From Marinobacter lutaoensis (GTDB lineage: Bacteria; Pseudomonadota; Gammaproteobacteria; Pseudomonadales; Oleiphilaceae), in contig NZ_MSCW01000001.1 of the NCBI RefSeq assembly GCF_001981305.1, forward strand, positions 124,001 to 188,000: 64,000 bases of DNA. The letters are read 5' to 3'. The translations under genes were made by a program, and so were the position numbers. Numbering within the stretch: the stretch's first letter is position 1; each line of letters starts with the position of its first letter. The notes below the pieces were generated by a model. That model made no database searches, had not been told where the DNA came from, and saw only the letters and a program-made list of their open reading frames with translations. Positions 43,329 through 51,298 of the stretch are shown here, piece after piece.

Positions 43329-44545
43329 TGGATAACGACACCATTTCGACAATGCGAGGCAAAGGCACTGTGTGTAAACACTACTGGTGGCCGGTCATGG
43401 CGGTGGCCCTGTCCGGTTGCGCCCTTCAGGCGACGGACCCCGGCCCGAAAGTCAGCGGCATCTATGCTTACGAAGTGTCTCCCCGGACGCAGCCCACGGC
43501 CCCGGAGCCGGCCGCCGGGGCGTCCGGGCCTGTGGCGGTTTCCGGGGAGCCCGAGACGCCGGCTGCGGCGCCCTCGGAACCGACGGCCAGGAGCGGCGAC
43601 GAAGAGCCTGCGCCGGCGGATGGCGGTGCGGAGCCGGTGCCGGCGACCACGGCAACCGCCGGAGCAACGGTCCCGGCGTCGGAAATCGACATCCAGCCTG
43701 GCCAGTGCTGGGTGTACGCGCAGATTCAGCCGCGCCCGGTGCAGGAAAGCGTGGAAGTGAAGGTCCGGGATTCCGAAGTCCGCCTGGAAGTCACCCCCGC
43801 CGAATTCCGGCGTGGCATCAAGGAAGTGGTCACCAAGGAAGGCACCCGGACCTACCGTGTCAGGCCCGCCACCTACAAGGAAGTGACCGAACAGGTGTTG
43901 GTCAAACCGGAAACCACGCGGCTGGTGGTTGAGCCGGCCGTGTATGAGGACGTGGAAGAAGAGGTGGTGCTGGAAGAAGCCCGTACCGAGCTGAAACCGT
44001 GTCGGACCTCCGGCGCGGCGGCCTACGCCAGCCACTCGGCGGCGTTTGGTTTCTGCGCCGTGGAGATTCCGGCCCGGACCAAGACGGTCAAGGTGACCCG
44101 ACTGGTCAAGCCGGAGACCACCCGGACCGAGGTGGTCCCCGCCGAGTACAAGACCATCACCCGCTGGGTGGTGGATCAGCCAGCGGAGATCATCCCCGTC
44201 ACTACCGACGATGAAATCAATACCCTGGAGGTCACCGAGCTGGTGGAACCGGCCCAGACCCGGGAACGGGAGGTGCCCGCCGAAACCGTGTCCATGCCCG
44301 TGAAGCGCTACGAGGGCAAGCCCCGCATCGTGGCCCGGCAGGCGGTGTGCGACCGGGATCTGACCAGCGACAGGGTGCTTGAGCTGCAGAAAACCTTGGC
44401 CAGCCTGGGCTATCACCCGGGTGAACTGGATGGCCTGTTGGGGCCAAACACCTTGTCCGCACTGTCTGAATACCAGGTGGATCATGGCCTGGCTTCCGGC
44501 GCCATCACGCTGGAGACCGCCGAGCGCCTGGGGATTCTCGATTAG
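43325..44545 (+). CDS. Lipoprotein with Pro-Glu-Thr-Thr-Arg repeats and C-terminal peptidoglycan-binding domain
   Basis: 406 residues from ATG 43325, coupled to tadG. A GTG at 43370 with AAAGG upstream gives a tighter lipoprotein signal (VALSGC) and may be the real start. Residues about 50-115 are a Pro/Ala/Glu-rich linker. Residues about 125-320 hold four to five imperfect repeats around VKPETTR(L/T)xVxPAxYKxV. Residues about 340-405 form a PG-binding type 1 domain (RVLELQKTLASLGYHPGELDGLLGPNTLSALSEYQ). It is likely an outer-membrane to cell-wall tether for the pilus. Confidence 0.72.
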   Translation: MMDNDTISTMRGKGTVCKHYWWPVMAVALSGCALQATDPGPKVSGIYAYEVSPRTQPTAPEPAAGASGPVAVSGEPETPAAAPSEPTARSGDEEPAPADGGAEPVPATTATAGATVPASEIDIQPGQCWVYAQIQPRPVQESVEVKVRDSEVRLEVTPAEFRRGIKEVVTKEGTRTYRVRPATYKEVTEQVLVKPETTRLVVEPAVYEDVEEEVVLEEARTELKPCRTSGAAAYASHSAAFGFCAVEIPARTKTVKVTRLVKPETTRTEVVPAEYKTITRWVVDQPAEIIPVTTDDEINTLEVTELVEPAQTREREVPAETVSMPVKRYEGKPRIVARQAVCDRDLTSDRVLELQKTLASLGYHPGELDGLLGPNTLSALSEYQVDHGLASGAITLETAERLGILD

Positions 44546-44575
44546 AACCGGCCCCGACGAAGGACCCGATATGTC

Positions 44576-46903
44576 ATGACCCCGCAAGCGATTTCCTGGC
44601 CGCTGCTGTCGCTTGCGGCGGCACTGGCGGCGGTCATGCTGCTGCTGTTCCTGCGCTGCCGACGCCAGGCCGCGGCGCGCCGGCTGGACCTGGAAGCCCG
44701 GCTGCACGACCTGCAGCGCCAGTATGCCTCGTCCCTGGCGGACACCCGGGCCCTGCTGAACCAATTGCCGGAAGTCATTCTGATCTTCGAGCGCCAGTGG
44801 CCAAAGCTGCTTTTCGCCAACCGGCAGGCCCTGGAACTGTTCCAGTGTGAGGACGAACACGCGTTGATGGAGCGGGTGTTCAGCCGGCCAGACCACTGGC
44901 TGCCGACGCCCCACAGCCTGCTGGACTTCGAGCAATGGCTGGCCACCGGTCGGGATTTGGGGGTGGCTCGCAAGGAATGGTGCTTCGCCGTCGGCTCCGG
45001 AGCCAGCGTCTGGCTCGATTGCGAAGTCAGTAACACGGTCTTTGCGGCCCATCCCGCCCGCCTGTTTTCCGGCGCCAACATCCATCATCGCAAGATGGAA
45101 AGTCTGGCGGACCGGCTCCGGGAGCGGGCGCTGGTGGGTATCAATGAGGGCAAGCCCGTCGAGCGGCTGCTGGATACCGCCATCAAGCTGATCGAAGTGC
45201 AGCAACCCGGTGTGCGCTGCGTGATTTCGCTGTACGACCAGCCCAAGGACCTGCTCGTCACCCACGGCAACTCCGGATTCGCCCGGGATTTCCGGCGCTG
45301 GATACCCAGCGTGCCAGCCCGCTACGGCGCCACCTCTATTGGTACGGCGGCCCACACCCGAAATCGGGTGATCTGCGAGGCTTTGCACCAGGATCACCGC
45401 TGGCAGGGCCACCGCCAGGTGTACGAAGAGCTGGGCGTAGACGCGGCGTGGTCCGAGCCGGTGCTGGATCACGCCGGCAACCTGCTGGCGGTGATCACCC
45501 TGTTTAGCGAGACCAGCCGGCAGCCCGATGGCGAGCTGCTGCGTCAGTTCTCCTCCGTGGTTTCGCTGGTCGGTCTGGGCATCGAGCACCAGCACTGGAA
45601 AAGCGCGCTGGAAGCTTCGTCCGCCAATGAACGTTTTATCCGCGACATTGGTATGGAGATCGTGAACATTCCCGCCGATGACTACGTCGGCGGGTTGACC
45701 GCCGTCGGCCGCCGGCTCCAGGCCCATTACGGCCTGGGCGCGCTGAGTATCTGGGAAGTCCGGCCGGCCAGCCAGTCACTGGAACCGGTGGCGGGAACCG
45801 TCGTGATGGGGGACGAGGAGACAGAGCCGAAGCTTTCAGCCCTTCCGGTGAGTCGGTTCGAGGCCATTTTCGGAACTCCGACCCCGGAATACCTGACCGT
45901 TAACGATGAGTTGTATGACGAACTCTGCCTTTCCGACCAGGGTAAGCCGGTGTTGGTCATTCCCCTGTACAGCGACGAGCAGCAGGGCCCCCTGCTGGGC
46001 TTCGTCTCAGTGGAGGCCCGCTATCAGTTCGTACCCACCGCGACCATCGAGTATCTCCGGGTGGTGGGATCCGTGCTCAAGACCAGCCTGATCAACCGGC
46101 GCCTGATGGCGTCCCTGTCGGCATCGGTGGAGACGGAAAGGCAGGCCCGGGAAACGCTGGAAAACGAACTGAGTGTGGCCCGGAATATCCAGATGTCCAT
46201 GGTGCCGGGCGCGGGCGCTTTCCTACAGCAGTACCGGGCCTGGACCATCGAAGCCTGGCTCAGTCCGGCCAAGGCGGTGGGCGGTGACTTCTATGAAGTC
46301 ATCCAGCTTCCGGACGGCCGGCTGCTGGTGGCGGTGGGAGACGTTTCCGACAAGGGGGCGCCGGCGGCCCTGTTCATGGCCCGTACCGTCAGCCTGCTGA
46401 ATTTTCTCGCCCGCTCCCACGACGGCGACCTGGTCCGGATCGCCGGTGCCCTCAACGACGAGCTTTGTCGCGCCAACGACGCGTGCATGTTCGTCACCAT
46501 GATGCTGGGCGTGCTGGACCTAGGCTCCGGCCTCACACGCTGGATCAACGCGGGTCACAACCCGCCGCTGTATGTGGATACGCTGTCCGCCCCCGGATTG
46601 TGGAGTGAAAGCGCCGGGCCGCCGTTTGGCTTGTACGAGGGCACGTCGTATGGCACGGAGACGCTGCGGCTCCAGCCTGGCCAGAGCCTGATCCTGTACA
46701 CCGACGGCCTGACCGAAGCCTTCGACCCGAACGGGCAGGCCTTTGGCGAGGACCGCCTCGTCAACATGGGCTACCGGGCCGCGAATCAGGCCGAGGGACT
46801 TCTGGACTACCTGAAAACCCAGCTGCTGGAGTTTACCCGGGACGCGCCCCAGTCGGATGATGTTACGCTGCTGACCATACAGCACCACGGTACCAGGCCA
46901 TGA
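44576..46903 (+). CDS. RsbU-like PP2C serine phosphatase with PAS and GAF sensor domains
   Basis: 775 residues. One membrane helix (about 7-25) and a PAS-like region (about 45-160, ILIFERQWPKLLFANRQALELF) are followed by two GAF-like regions (about 175-335 and 345-515) and a coiled linker. The SpoIIE/PP2C domain is at about 540-770, with NIQMSMVPG, KAVGGDFYEV (metal Asp near 568), VGDVSDKGAPAALFM and LYTDGLTEAFDPNG. It should dephosphorylate the STAS antagonist encoded at 47319. It overlaps the next gene by 4 bases, forming a partner-switching operon right behind the Tad genes. Confidence 0.9.
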   Translation: MTPQAISWPLLSLAAALAAVMLLLFLRCRRQAAARRLDLEARLHDLQRQYASSLADTRALLNQLPEVILIFERQWPKLLFANRQALELFQCEDEHALMERVFSRPDHWLPTPHSLLDFEQWLATGRDLGVARKEWCFAVGSGASVWLDCEVSNTVFAAHPARLFSGANIHHRKMESLADRLRERALVGINEGKPVERLLDTAIKLIEVQQPGVRCVISLYDQPKDLLVTHGNSGFARDFRRWIPSVPARYGATSIGTAAHTRNRVICEALHQDHRWQGHRQVYEELGVDAAWSEPVLDHAGNLLAVITLFSETSRQPDGELLRQFSSVVSLVGLGIEHQHWKSALEASSANERFIRDIGMEIVNIPADDYVGGLTAVGRRLQAHYGLGALSIWEVRPASQSLEPVAGTVVMGDEETEPKLSALPVSRFEAIFGTPTPEYLTVNDELYDELCLSDQGKPVLVIPLYSDEQQGPLLGFVSVEARYQFVPTATIEYLRVVGSVLKTSLINRRLMASLSASVETERQARETLENELSVARNIQMSMVPGAGAFLQQYRAWTIEAWLSPAKAVGGDFYEVIQLPDGRLLVAVGDVSDKGAPAALFMARTVSLLNFLARSHDGDLVRIAGALNDELCRANDACMFVTMMLGVLDLGSGLTRWINAGHNPPLYVDTLSAPGLWSESAGPPFGLYEGTSYGTETLRLQPGQSLILYTDGLTEAFDPNGQAFGEDRLVNMGYRAANQAEGLLDYLKTQLLEFTRDAPQSDDVTLLTIQHHGTRP

Positions 46904-47328
46904 AAATCACCATTCGCCCCCAGGACACGACCGCGAGTATTCTCCAGCGGGTCCAGGAGCAGTGTCCGATGGTGGGTCGCCACGAAGAACGGTTTATCGA
47001 TTGCTGTACGATAATTGATGAGTTTCACGCCAATATGCGAGAGCATGTTGCGCCAAAATGTCATGATTTCGAATGGCATTTATCAGTGACATGCTCGGAC
47101 CGTGGAATTACACTGGTATTCCAGTACCACGGGCCATGTTTCGATCCAACCCAAAGCCCGGATATCGAACCTCAACCGATAGAACTCCGGCGTATTGGCG
47201 GGCTCGGCCTGGCCATTATTTCGCAGCTGAGCGACAGCATGGACTATGTTTACGAAAACGGGCTCAACACGCTCACCATTGACCTACAGGTAACCGGCGG
47301 TACCAAGGAAGATCCCACATGTCACTGA
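46900..47328 (+). CDS. RsbW/SpoIIAB-like anti-sigma-type serine kinase
   Basis: 142 residues. A GHKL ATPase fold is indicated by the N box IIDEFHANMREHV (Glu41, Asn45, His49) and the G box GGLGLAIISQLSD. Such kinases phosphorylate a STAS antagonist and bind a sigma factor or other target. The start overlaps the phosphatase stop and the 3' end overlaps the STAS gene by 10 bases. No sigma factor is encoded nearby, so its output partner is unknown. Confidence 0.87.
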   Translation: MKITIRPQDTTASILQRVQEQCPMVGRHEERFIDCCTIIDEFHANMREHVAPKCHDFEWHLSVTCSDRGITLVFQYHGPCFDPTQSPDIEPQPIELRRIGGLGLAIISQLSDSMDYVYENGLNTLTIDLQVTGGTKEDPTCH

Positions 47329-47687
47329 AAATCGTTGAGAAGCACATCTCGGAAGAAACCGTCGGTGTCGAGCTCCAGGGGGCATTGGACAGCGATACGG
47401 CGCCCGATCTCGAACACTGGCTGGAGTCGGCTGTCACGCCGGACACCCGGGTCGTGGCCTTCAACATGGCGGGTGTCACGTTCATCAGCTCCGCGGGGCT
47501 GCGGGTGATATTCAAGACCCTGAAGCAGATGAAGGCCCGGGGAGGGCAGGTCAGCGTGTCCCAGATGAGTCGGGGAGTCCGGAAAGTCTTTGAAATTGTG
47601 AAAGTCATGCCGGATCTGACCGTGTTTGCAAGTCAGGCGGAAATGGACGACTATCTGGAAGCCATACAGAAGCGGGAACAGGACTGA
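47319..47687 (+). CDS. STAS-domain anti-sigma factor antagonist (RsbV/SpoIIAA-like)
   Basis: 122 residues, a full STAS domain: VGVELQGALDSDTAPDLEHWL, then FNMAGVTFISSAGLRVIF. Ser58 aligns with the phosphorylated Ser of SpoIIAA, while the usual preceding Asp is Ser57 here. It is switched by the kinase (46900) and phosphatase (44576) of the same operon. Similar three-gene sets (Hsb in Pseudomonas) control biofilm and motility. Confidence 0.9.
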   Translation: MSLKIVEKHISEETVGVELQGALDSDTAPDLEHWLESAVTPDTRVVAFNMAGVTFISSAGLRVIFKTLKQMKARGGQVSVSQMSRGVRKVFEIVKVMPDLTVFASQAEMDDYLEAIQKREQD

Positions 47688-47709
47688 GACACGGAGGAGG
47701 TGGCGCGTA

Positions 47710-48108
47710 ATGGCGGTCGTTTTGGACGGGACCCTGGGCATCCAGCGAAACCAGAGCGGTGATATCGAAAATATCATCTGGTTTCTCTATGGCCTGCCAA
47801 CAGACAGTGGCGCCCCGAAGAATGCGGTGTTTCTGAATGAGTCCTTTGGTAAAAGCTCTCCCCAGATGATCTCATTCGAGATGGCTGGCGAAGAATATGT
47901 CGTCTATGCTGATTGGGATACACAGGTGGATACAAACCAGGCTGCGGAAGTTAAACAGTTTTATAAAGAGTACGGGTATATTCTGATTTCTGCTCTGCAA
48001 AAGGATGCCAACATCAACCAAGGTTTGCTACGCCGGGAATGGATTACGCCTGTAAAGTATTATGAGGATTATGTGACAATGGCGTCTGAGATGGCGGAAG
48101 CTGGCTGA
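47710..48108 (+). CDS. Unknown protein of the partner-switching operon
   Basis: 132 residues from ATG 47710, preceded by GGAGGTGG, a strong ribosome site; the frame upstream of it lies inside the STAS gene and is rejected. The N-terminus MAVVLDGTLGIQRNQSGD is followed by a soluble alpha/beta-looking body with many Tyr and Asp residues (FKEYGYILISALQKD-like centre) and an acidic C-terminus. No signal peptide. No family recognised. It lies 22 bases after the STAS gene and is probably part of the same signalling unit. Confidence 0.65.
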   Translation: MAVVLDGTLGIQRNQSGDIENIIWFLYGLPTDSGAPKNAVFLNESFGKSSPQMISFEMAGEEYVVYADWDTQVDTNQAAEVKQFYKEYGYILISALQKDANINQGLLRREWITPVKYYEDYVTMASEMAEAG

Positions 48109-48148
48109 GACTGTCAGGTTGCCAAATCCAACAGCACTGGAGAGTGTC

Positions 48149-48454
48149 ATGCACCACCAATACGAAGAGCACTATCGAGCCGCCGTCGAGGCGATGATCA
48201 GCCGTGGTGTCGATGTGTACCTGCTGGATGGCAGTGCGCTGAGGGCGCGTTCCAGTGAGCTCGCTGAAGCTGAAGAGGGTGGGGAGCAGGCATTCCCCCG
48301 GTACATGGCGCCGGCCTTCCGGCAGCAGTTGCAGGTTCTCTGTCGCGGTACCCTGGCCCTGACGCCCGATGCGGCCGAGCAATTGTTCAAGCGCGGGAAA
48401 TCCGAGGCCGGAGCTGGTGTTGCGACACGCCCTCGGACCACAAGTCGGGCCTGA
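48149..48454 (+). CDS. Small unknown protein overlapping the EAL gene
   Basis: 101 residues from ATG 48149 with GGAGAG 5 bases upstream; the TTG at 48119 is a weaker start. It is helical and charged (HHQYEEHYRAAVEAMISRGVDVYLLDGSALRAR, AEAEEGGEQAF). No signal peptide and no family recognised. It is the last plus-strand gene of the operon, and its final 68 bases overlap the convergent EAL gene. Confidence 0.55.
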   Translation: MHHQYEEHYRAAVEAMISRGVDVYLLDGSALRARSSELAEAEEGGEQAFPRYMAPAFRQQLQVLCRGTLALTPDAAEQLFKRGKSEAGAGVATRPRTTSRA

Positions 48455-49271
48455 CGGCCCGCGCATCCTCGTGTAGCTGCCCGATCAGTGTCACCACCTC
48501 CGCGAGCGGCAGGGGGCGTGACAACCAGAAGCCCTGGGCGCTGTCGCAACCCAGTGCCCGGAGCGCCTGCCACTGTTCGCGAGTTTCCACCCCTTCGGCC
48601 GTAACTGAAATCTCCCCTTGTCTGGCCAGATCAATCAGCCCGGCTACCCGTCCGTACCCCGCTGGCGTACCCAGCCGGGCAACATCGCGTTTGTCGATCT
48701 TGATTTCCCGGACCGGCAACGCCGTCAGCAGGTTGAGGGTGGCGTGCCCACACAGGAAATCATCCAGGGAAAGATCGATGCCATAGTGGGACAGGGCCTC
48801 GAAACCTTTTCGTACCACGGACAGCTGATGAATCGGTGCGGTTTCCGTCAACTCGAACATCAGCTTTGGGTGGGGCCTGGAGGAAAGCAGCCCCTTGACC
48901 GACTGCAGGAACCGGGCATCCTGGGCGCTGACCGCCGAGACATTGATCGACACCGTCTTCAGGGCCCTCCGGGTTTGTGCCGGTAACCGGGCCAGTTGCC
49001 TCAGTGCCTTCTTCAATACGTGGAGATCCAGTTCCGGGGCCAGCCCTTCACGCTCTGCCAGGCGGATAAAGCAGTCGGGTCGCTGCCAGGGCGCACTGGC
49101 CCCCGGCCATCGTGCCAGCACTTCGACCCCGCACACGGTACCCCGGGCGCAGTTGAACTTGGGTTGAAACACCAGGTCCAGCCCTTCGGAGTCCATAAGC
49201 GCCTTGAGTTGACCGGCCTGCTGGTCAGTGGAGGGGAGCGGGCTCCCGGAGGGCTGGGCGCGCTGAGTCAT
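48387..49271 (-). CDS. EAL-domain cyclic di-GMP phosphodiesterase
   Basis: 294 residues, an almost bare EAL domain with no visible sensor or membrane segment. The motif is EVL (VEVLARW); the other metal and catalytic positions look intact: NVS, ELTET, LSLDDF, KIDK, AEGVE, QGFWLSRPL. It should break down c-di-GMP. The DDF is followed by LCG rather than the usual GTG loop. Its position between the Tad/partner-switching operon and the exopolysaccharide operon suggests local control of attachment. Its 3' end overlaps the small gene at 48149-48454. Confidence 0.88.
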   Translation of the reverse strand: MTQRAQPSGSPLPSTDQQAGQLKALMDSEGLDLVFQPKFNCARGTVCGVEVLARWPGASAPWQRPDCFIRLAEREGLAPELDLHVLKKALRQLARLPAQTRRALKTVSINVSAVSAQDARFLQSVKGLLSSRPHPKLMFELTETAPIHQLSVVRKGFEALSHYGIDLSLDDFLCGHATLNLLTALPVREIKIDKRDVARLGTPAGYGRVAGLIDLARQGEISVTAEGVETREQWQALRALGCDSAQGFWLSRPLPLAEVVTLIGQLHEDARAVRPDLWSEGVSQHQLRPRISRA

Positions 49272-49395
49272 GGGTGGTTCCTCGTTATAGTAGAGGTGTA
49301 TAGATACTAAACATACTACCTGTTACACAAAATTACAAACGGTGTCCAAGGTATTTTTGGATATTCGACGAAAAACGTGCAAGTCACAAAATTAT

Positions 49396-49414
49396 CGTAT
49401 AACCTAATGTATAC
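49396..49414. promoter_or_regulatory. Dyad related to the shared AT-rich box, between EAL and exopolysaccharide genes
   Basis: GTATA, 8 bases, TATAC, containing ATAACCTA as in copy B (28619-28640). The 16 bases from ATAACCTA to TATAC differ from copy B at two positions by eye. TATACA at 49410-49415 could be a -10 element for the RNA that follows. Confidence 0.4.
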
Positions 49415-49419
49415 AAATC

Positions 49420-49580
49420 AGGAAAACGTGAGGTCGTTTCCGCGTGGCTACTCCGTCCAGCACGCATCCTGGTTTGTTGCGTCTCCTTGGAAACAGGTTG
49501 TTGGATGTTGGTTGTCTGGAACCTGGAGACAAAAGCTGTTCTACTGTGCTGCCCGCGGCTCCCCGCCGCGGGCTTTTTTT
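49420..49580 (+). ncRNA. Candidate structured, GGA-rich small RNA or leader with terminator
   Basis: About 160 bases with no credible reading frame, ending in a strong terminator. Five GGA triplets occur (49421, 49489, 49503, 49518, 49525). A long hairpin is visible: GTCTC (49481-49485) pairs with GAGAC (49526-49530), and CAGGTT (49494-49499) with AACCTG (49520-49525). Two of the GGA triplets (49503, 49518) lie in its loop and one (49489) in a 5' bulge. Repeated exposed GGA is typical of CsrA/RsmA-binding RNAs such as RsmY. It could instead be an attenuated leader of the exopolysaccharide operon. The 5' end is estimated from the TATACA element. Confidence 0.4.
49551..49580 (+). terminator. 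Strong rho-independent terminator upstream of wzi
   Basis: A perfect 9-base GC stem (49551-49559 with 49565-49573), 5-base loop, then seven T. No gene precedes it on this strand for over 1 kb, so it must end a short RNA or an attenuated leader. From here to 49777 I see no gene. Confidence 0.85.
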
Positions 49581-49777
49581 GTTAAAAAACGGTAAGTTGT
49601 TGCAAGCTCTCCCGTTTTCGCCCAGGTGGTGGTGGCTGCGCAGTAACTTGCTTGTCATGTTGTGTCACGTAAAATCGTCACACTCCTGAAATATTGACAA
49701 TCATCTGACAGGGACTGCGTCGGAGCTTTCCACCCCGGTGTTCGCCCACAGGCCCTGTCCATGGAACAGCACAGCGT

Positions 49778-51250
49778 ATGACCTTAAAACACTGGGCCCT
49801 GGTTAGTGGGGCGGTAGCGTGCCTGAACGGCTTGGGTTCTCCTCTGGTCCTTGCATCCCCCTGGGTTGAACCCGGCGATGCCTATGGTCGCTTCAGGCTG
49901 CAGCAGGCCGCCGATCAGGGCCGTCTGGACGCCACCGTAACAACCTGGCCCCTGGCCCGAAGCAATGCCCGAAACACGCGGCCCTCGGGCGAGTCCCGGG
50001 ATCAGTCACTCTGGAACGACCTGGCGGGCAACATCGGCGGCTCCGCCCGCGTGACTTTCAGCGGCCGCACCGCCCCGGATTTCGTCCGGGGATTTGGTGG
50101 CAGCGTCCGGACCGCCGGCGAGGTGGATAGCACCCTCGAGTACATCGGTGACACCTGGGCGCTGGCGCTCAGCCCTTCCTATGTTCCCGATCCAGCTGAT
50201 GACGAAAAATTAAGGCTGGACGGCAGCTACCTTGCCACGACCTTCCACAACTGGACCGCCGGTGCCGGTTACATCGACCGTTGGTGGGGCCCCGGTTGGC
50301 AATCCAGCCTGATTCTGTCCGATAACGCCCGCCCCGCGCCTTCTGTGTGGCTGGATCGCCGCAACACTGACACCTCGTCGTCGCCCTGGCTCAGCTGGTT
50401 GGGACCCTGGCAGTTCACCGGCTTTGTTTCCCGCCTGGAAAGCGAGCGTTATGTTCCCGATGCCAATCTGATTGGCATGCGTCTGAATTTCCGTCCGCTG
50501 GACGGCCTGGAGGTGGGGTTCTCCCGGCTGATTCAGTGGGGTGGGGAAGGTCAGCCACAAAGCCTATCGAGCTTCTGGGACTCGTTCACCGGCAAGGATA
50601 ACTACGGTTCCAACGGCGAGCGGCAGGACCCGGGCAATCAGCTGGGTGGCATCGATCTGCGCTACGGATTTTCTGTGAGCGAGCGCACGTTTGGTCTCTA
50701 TACTCAAGTGGTGGGGGAAGACGAAGCGGGCTACCTGCCCTCCCGTAAGGTGTATCAGCTTGGGTTTGACTGGACCAGTCGCCTGCTCGGGGGCCAGCAG
50801 CAGTGGTATCTCGAAGGCGTGGATACCCTGTCGGAGAGCCTGTTCGGTGGGGATTCCCGGCCCAACTACGCCTATGAGCACTTCAACTACCGGAGCGGCA
50901 TGCGCTATCTGGGCAGGAATCTTGCTACAACGTTTGACTCCGATGCCCGGGCGGTCACTCTGGGTGTCTACCACTTTTCCGCTCCCGAGGTGCAATGGCA
51001 GTTGGCTCTGACCTGGGCCGACCTGAATCGGGAAGGGGGCGTTCGGTTCAACAAGGGCGCCGGAACCGAGGTCGACTACGCTGTTCCCGCGTTTAATCAG
51101 GAGGTGGTGATGCTGCAGATCAGCCATACCCGCCCGGTGGCAGTGGGAGAGATAACCGTCCAGATCGGTTTGCTGTCCGACGATGTCGTACTTGCGGATG
51201 ACCGGGTCAGTGAGTTGTCCGGTGCCCTGGAATGGCGCATTCCTCTTTGA
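49778..51250 (+). CDS. wzi: Wzi-family capsule/exopolysaccharide outer-membrane assembly protein
   Basis: 490 residues. The signal peptide ends LVLA-SP at about residue 26. The mature barrel has the Wzi pattern: GNIGGSARVTFSG near the start, AGYIDRWWGPGWQSSLILSDNARPAPSVWLDRR in the middle, YAYEHFNYRSGMRYLGRN late. Wzi helps attach capsule polymer at the outer surface. It is the first gene of the exopolysaccharide operon. An ops/JUMPStart element lies inside codons 5-15, yet those codons encode the signal peptide and no later start restores one. The ribosome site is weak. Confidence 0.88.
   Translation: MTLKHWALVSGAVACLNGLGSPLVLASPWVEPGDAYGRFRLQQAADQGRLDATVTTWPLARSNARNTRPSGESRDQSLWNDLAGNIGGSARVTFSGRTAPDFVRGFGGSVRTAGEVDSTLEYIGDTWALALSPSYVPDPADDEKLRLDGSYLATTFHNWTAGAGYIDRWWGPGWQSSLILSDNARPAPSVWLDRRNTDTSSSPWLSWLGPWQFTGFVSRLESERYVPDANLIGMRLNFRPLDGLEVGFSRLIQWGGEGQPQSLSSFWDSFTGKDNYGSNGERQDPGNQLGGIDLRYGFSVSERTFGLYTQVVGEDEAGYLPSRKVYQLGFDWTSRLLGGQQQWYLEGVDTLSESLFGGDSRPNYAYEHFNYRSGMRYLGRNLATTFDSDARAVTLGVYHFSAPEVQWQLALTWADLNREGGVRFNKGAGTEVDYAVPAFNQEVVMLQISHTRPVAVGEITVQIGLLSDDVVLADDRVSELSGALEWRIPL
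49790..49821 (+). promoter_or_regulatory. JUMPStart element with full ops core (RfaH recruitment site)
   Basis: CACTGGGCCCTGGTTAG is followed by the 12-base core GGCGGTAGCGTG (49810-49821), identical to the enterobacterial ops core as I remember it; the preceding GTTAG and GGG also fit JUMPStart. RfaH is encoded at 25272. The element is on the coding strand at the start of the first exopolysaccharide gene. Confidence 0.8.
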
Positions 51251-51298
51251 GTCAAAAGTTAAGGTGATTTCAATTAGAGACAAGGGAAGGGTCTGACC

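Noticed and set aside
42992..45727. A 911-codon minus-strand open frame opposite tadG, the repeat lipoprotein and the phosphatase gene
   Set aside because: The plus-strand genes have clear families and overlapping starts and stops. The reverse frame is a GC-rich shadow full of Gly, Gln, His and Arg with no motif.
49377..49658. Short open frames (72 to 84 codons) on both strands between the EAL gene and wzi
   Set aside because: They cross the hairpin and the terminator, have no ribosome site or family pattern, and the region is better explained as a structured RNA.
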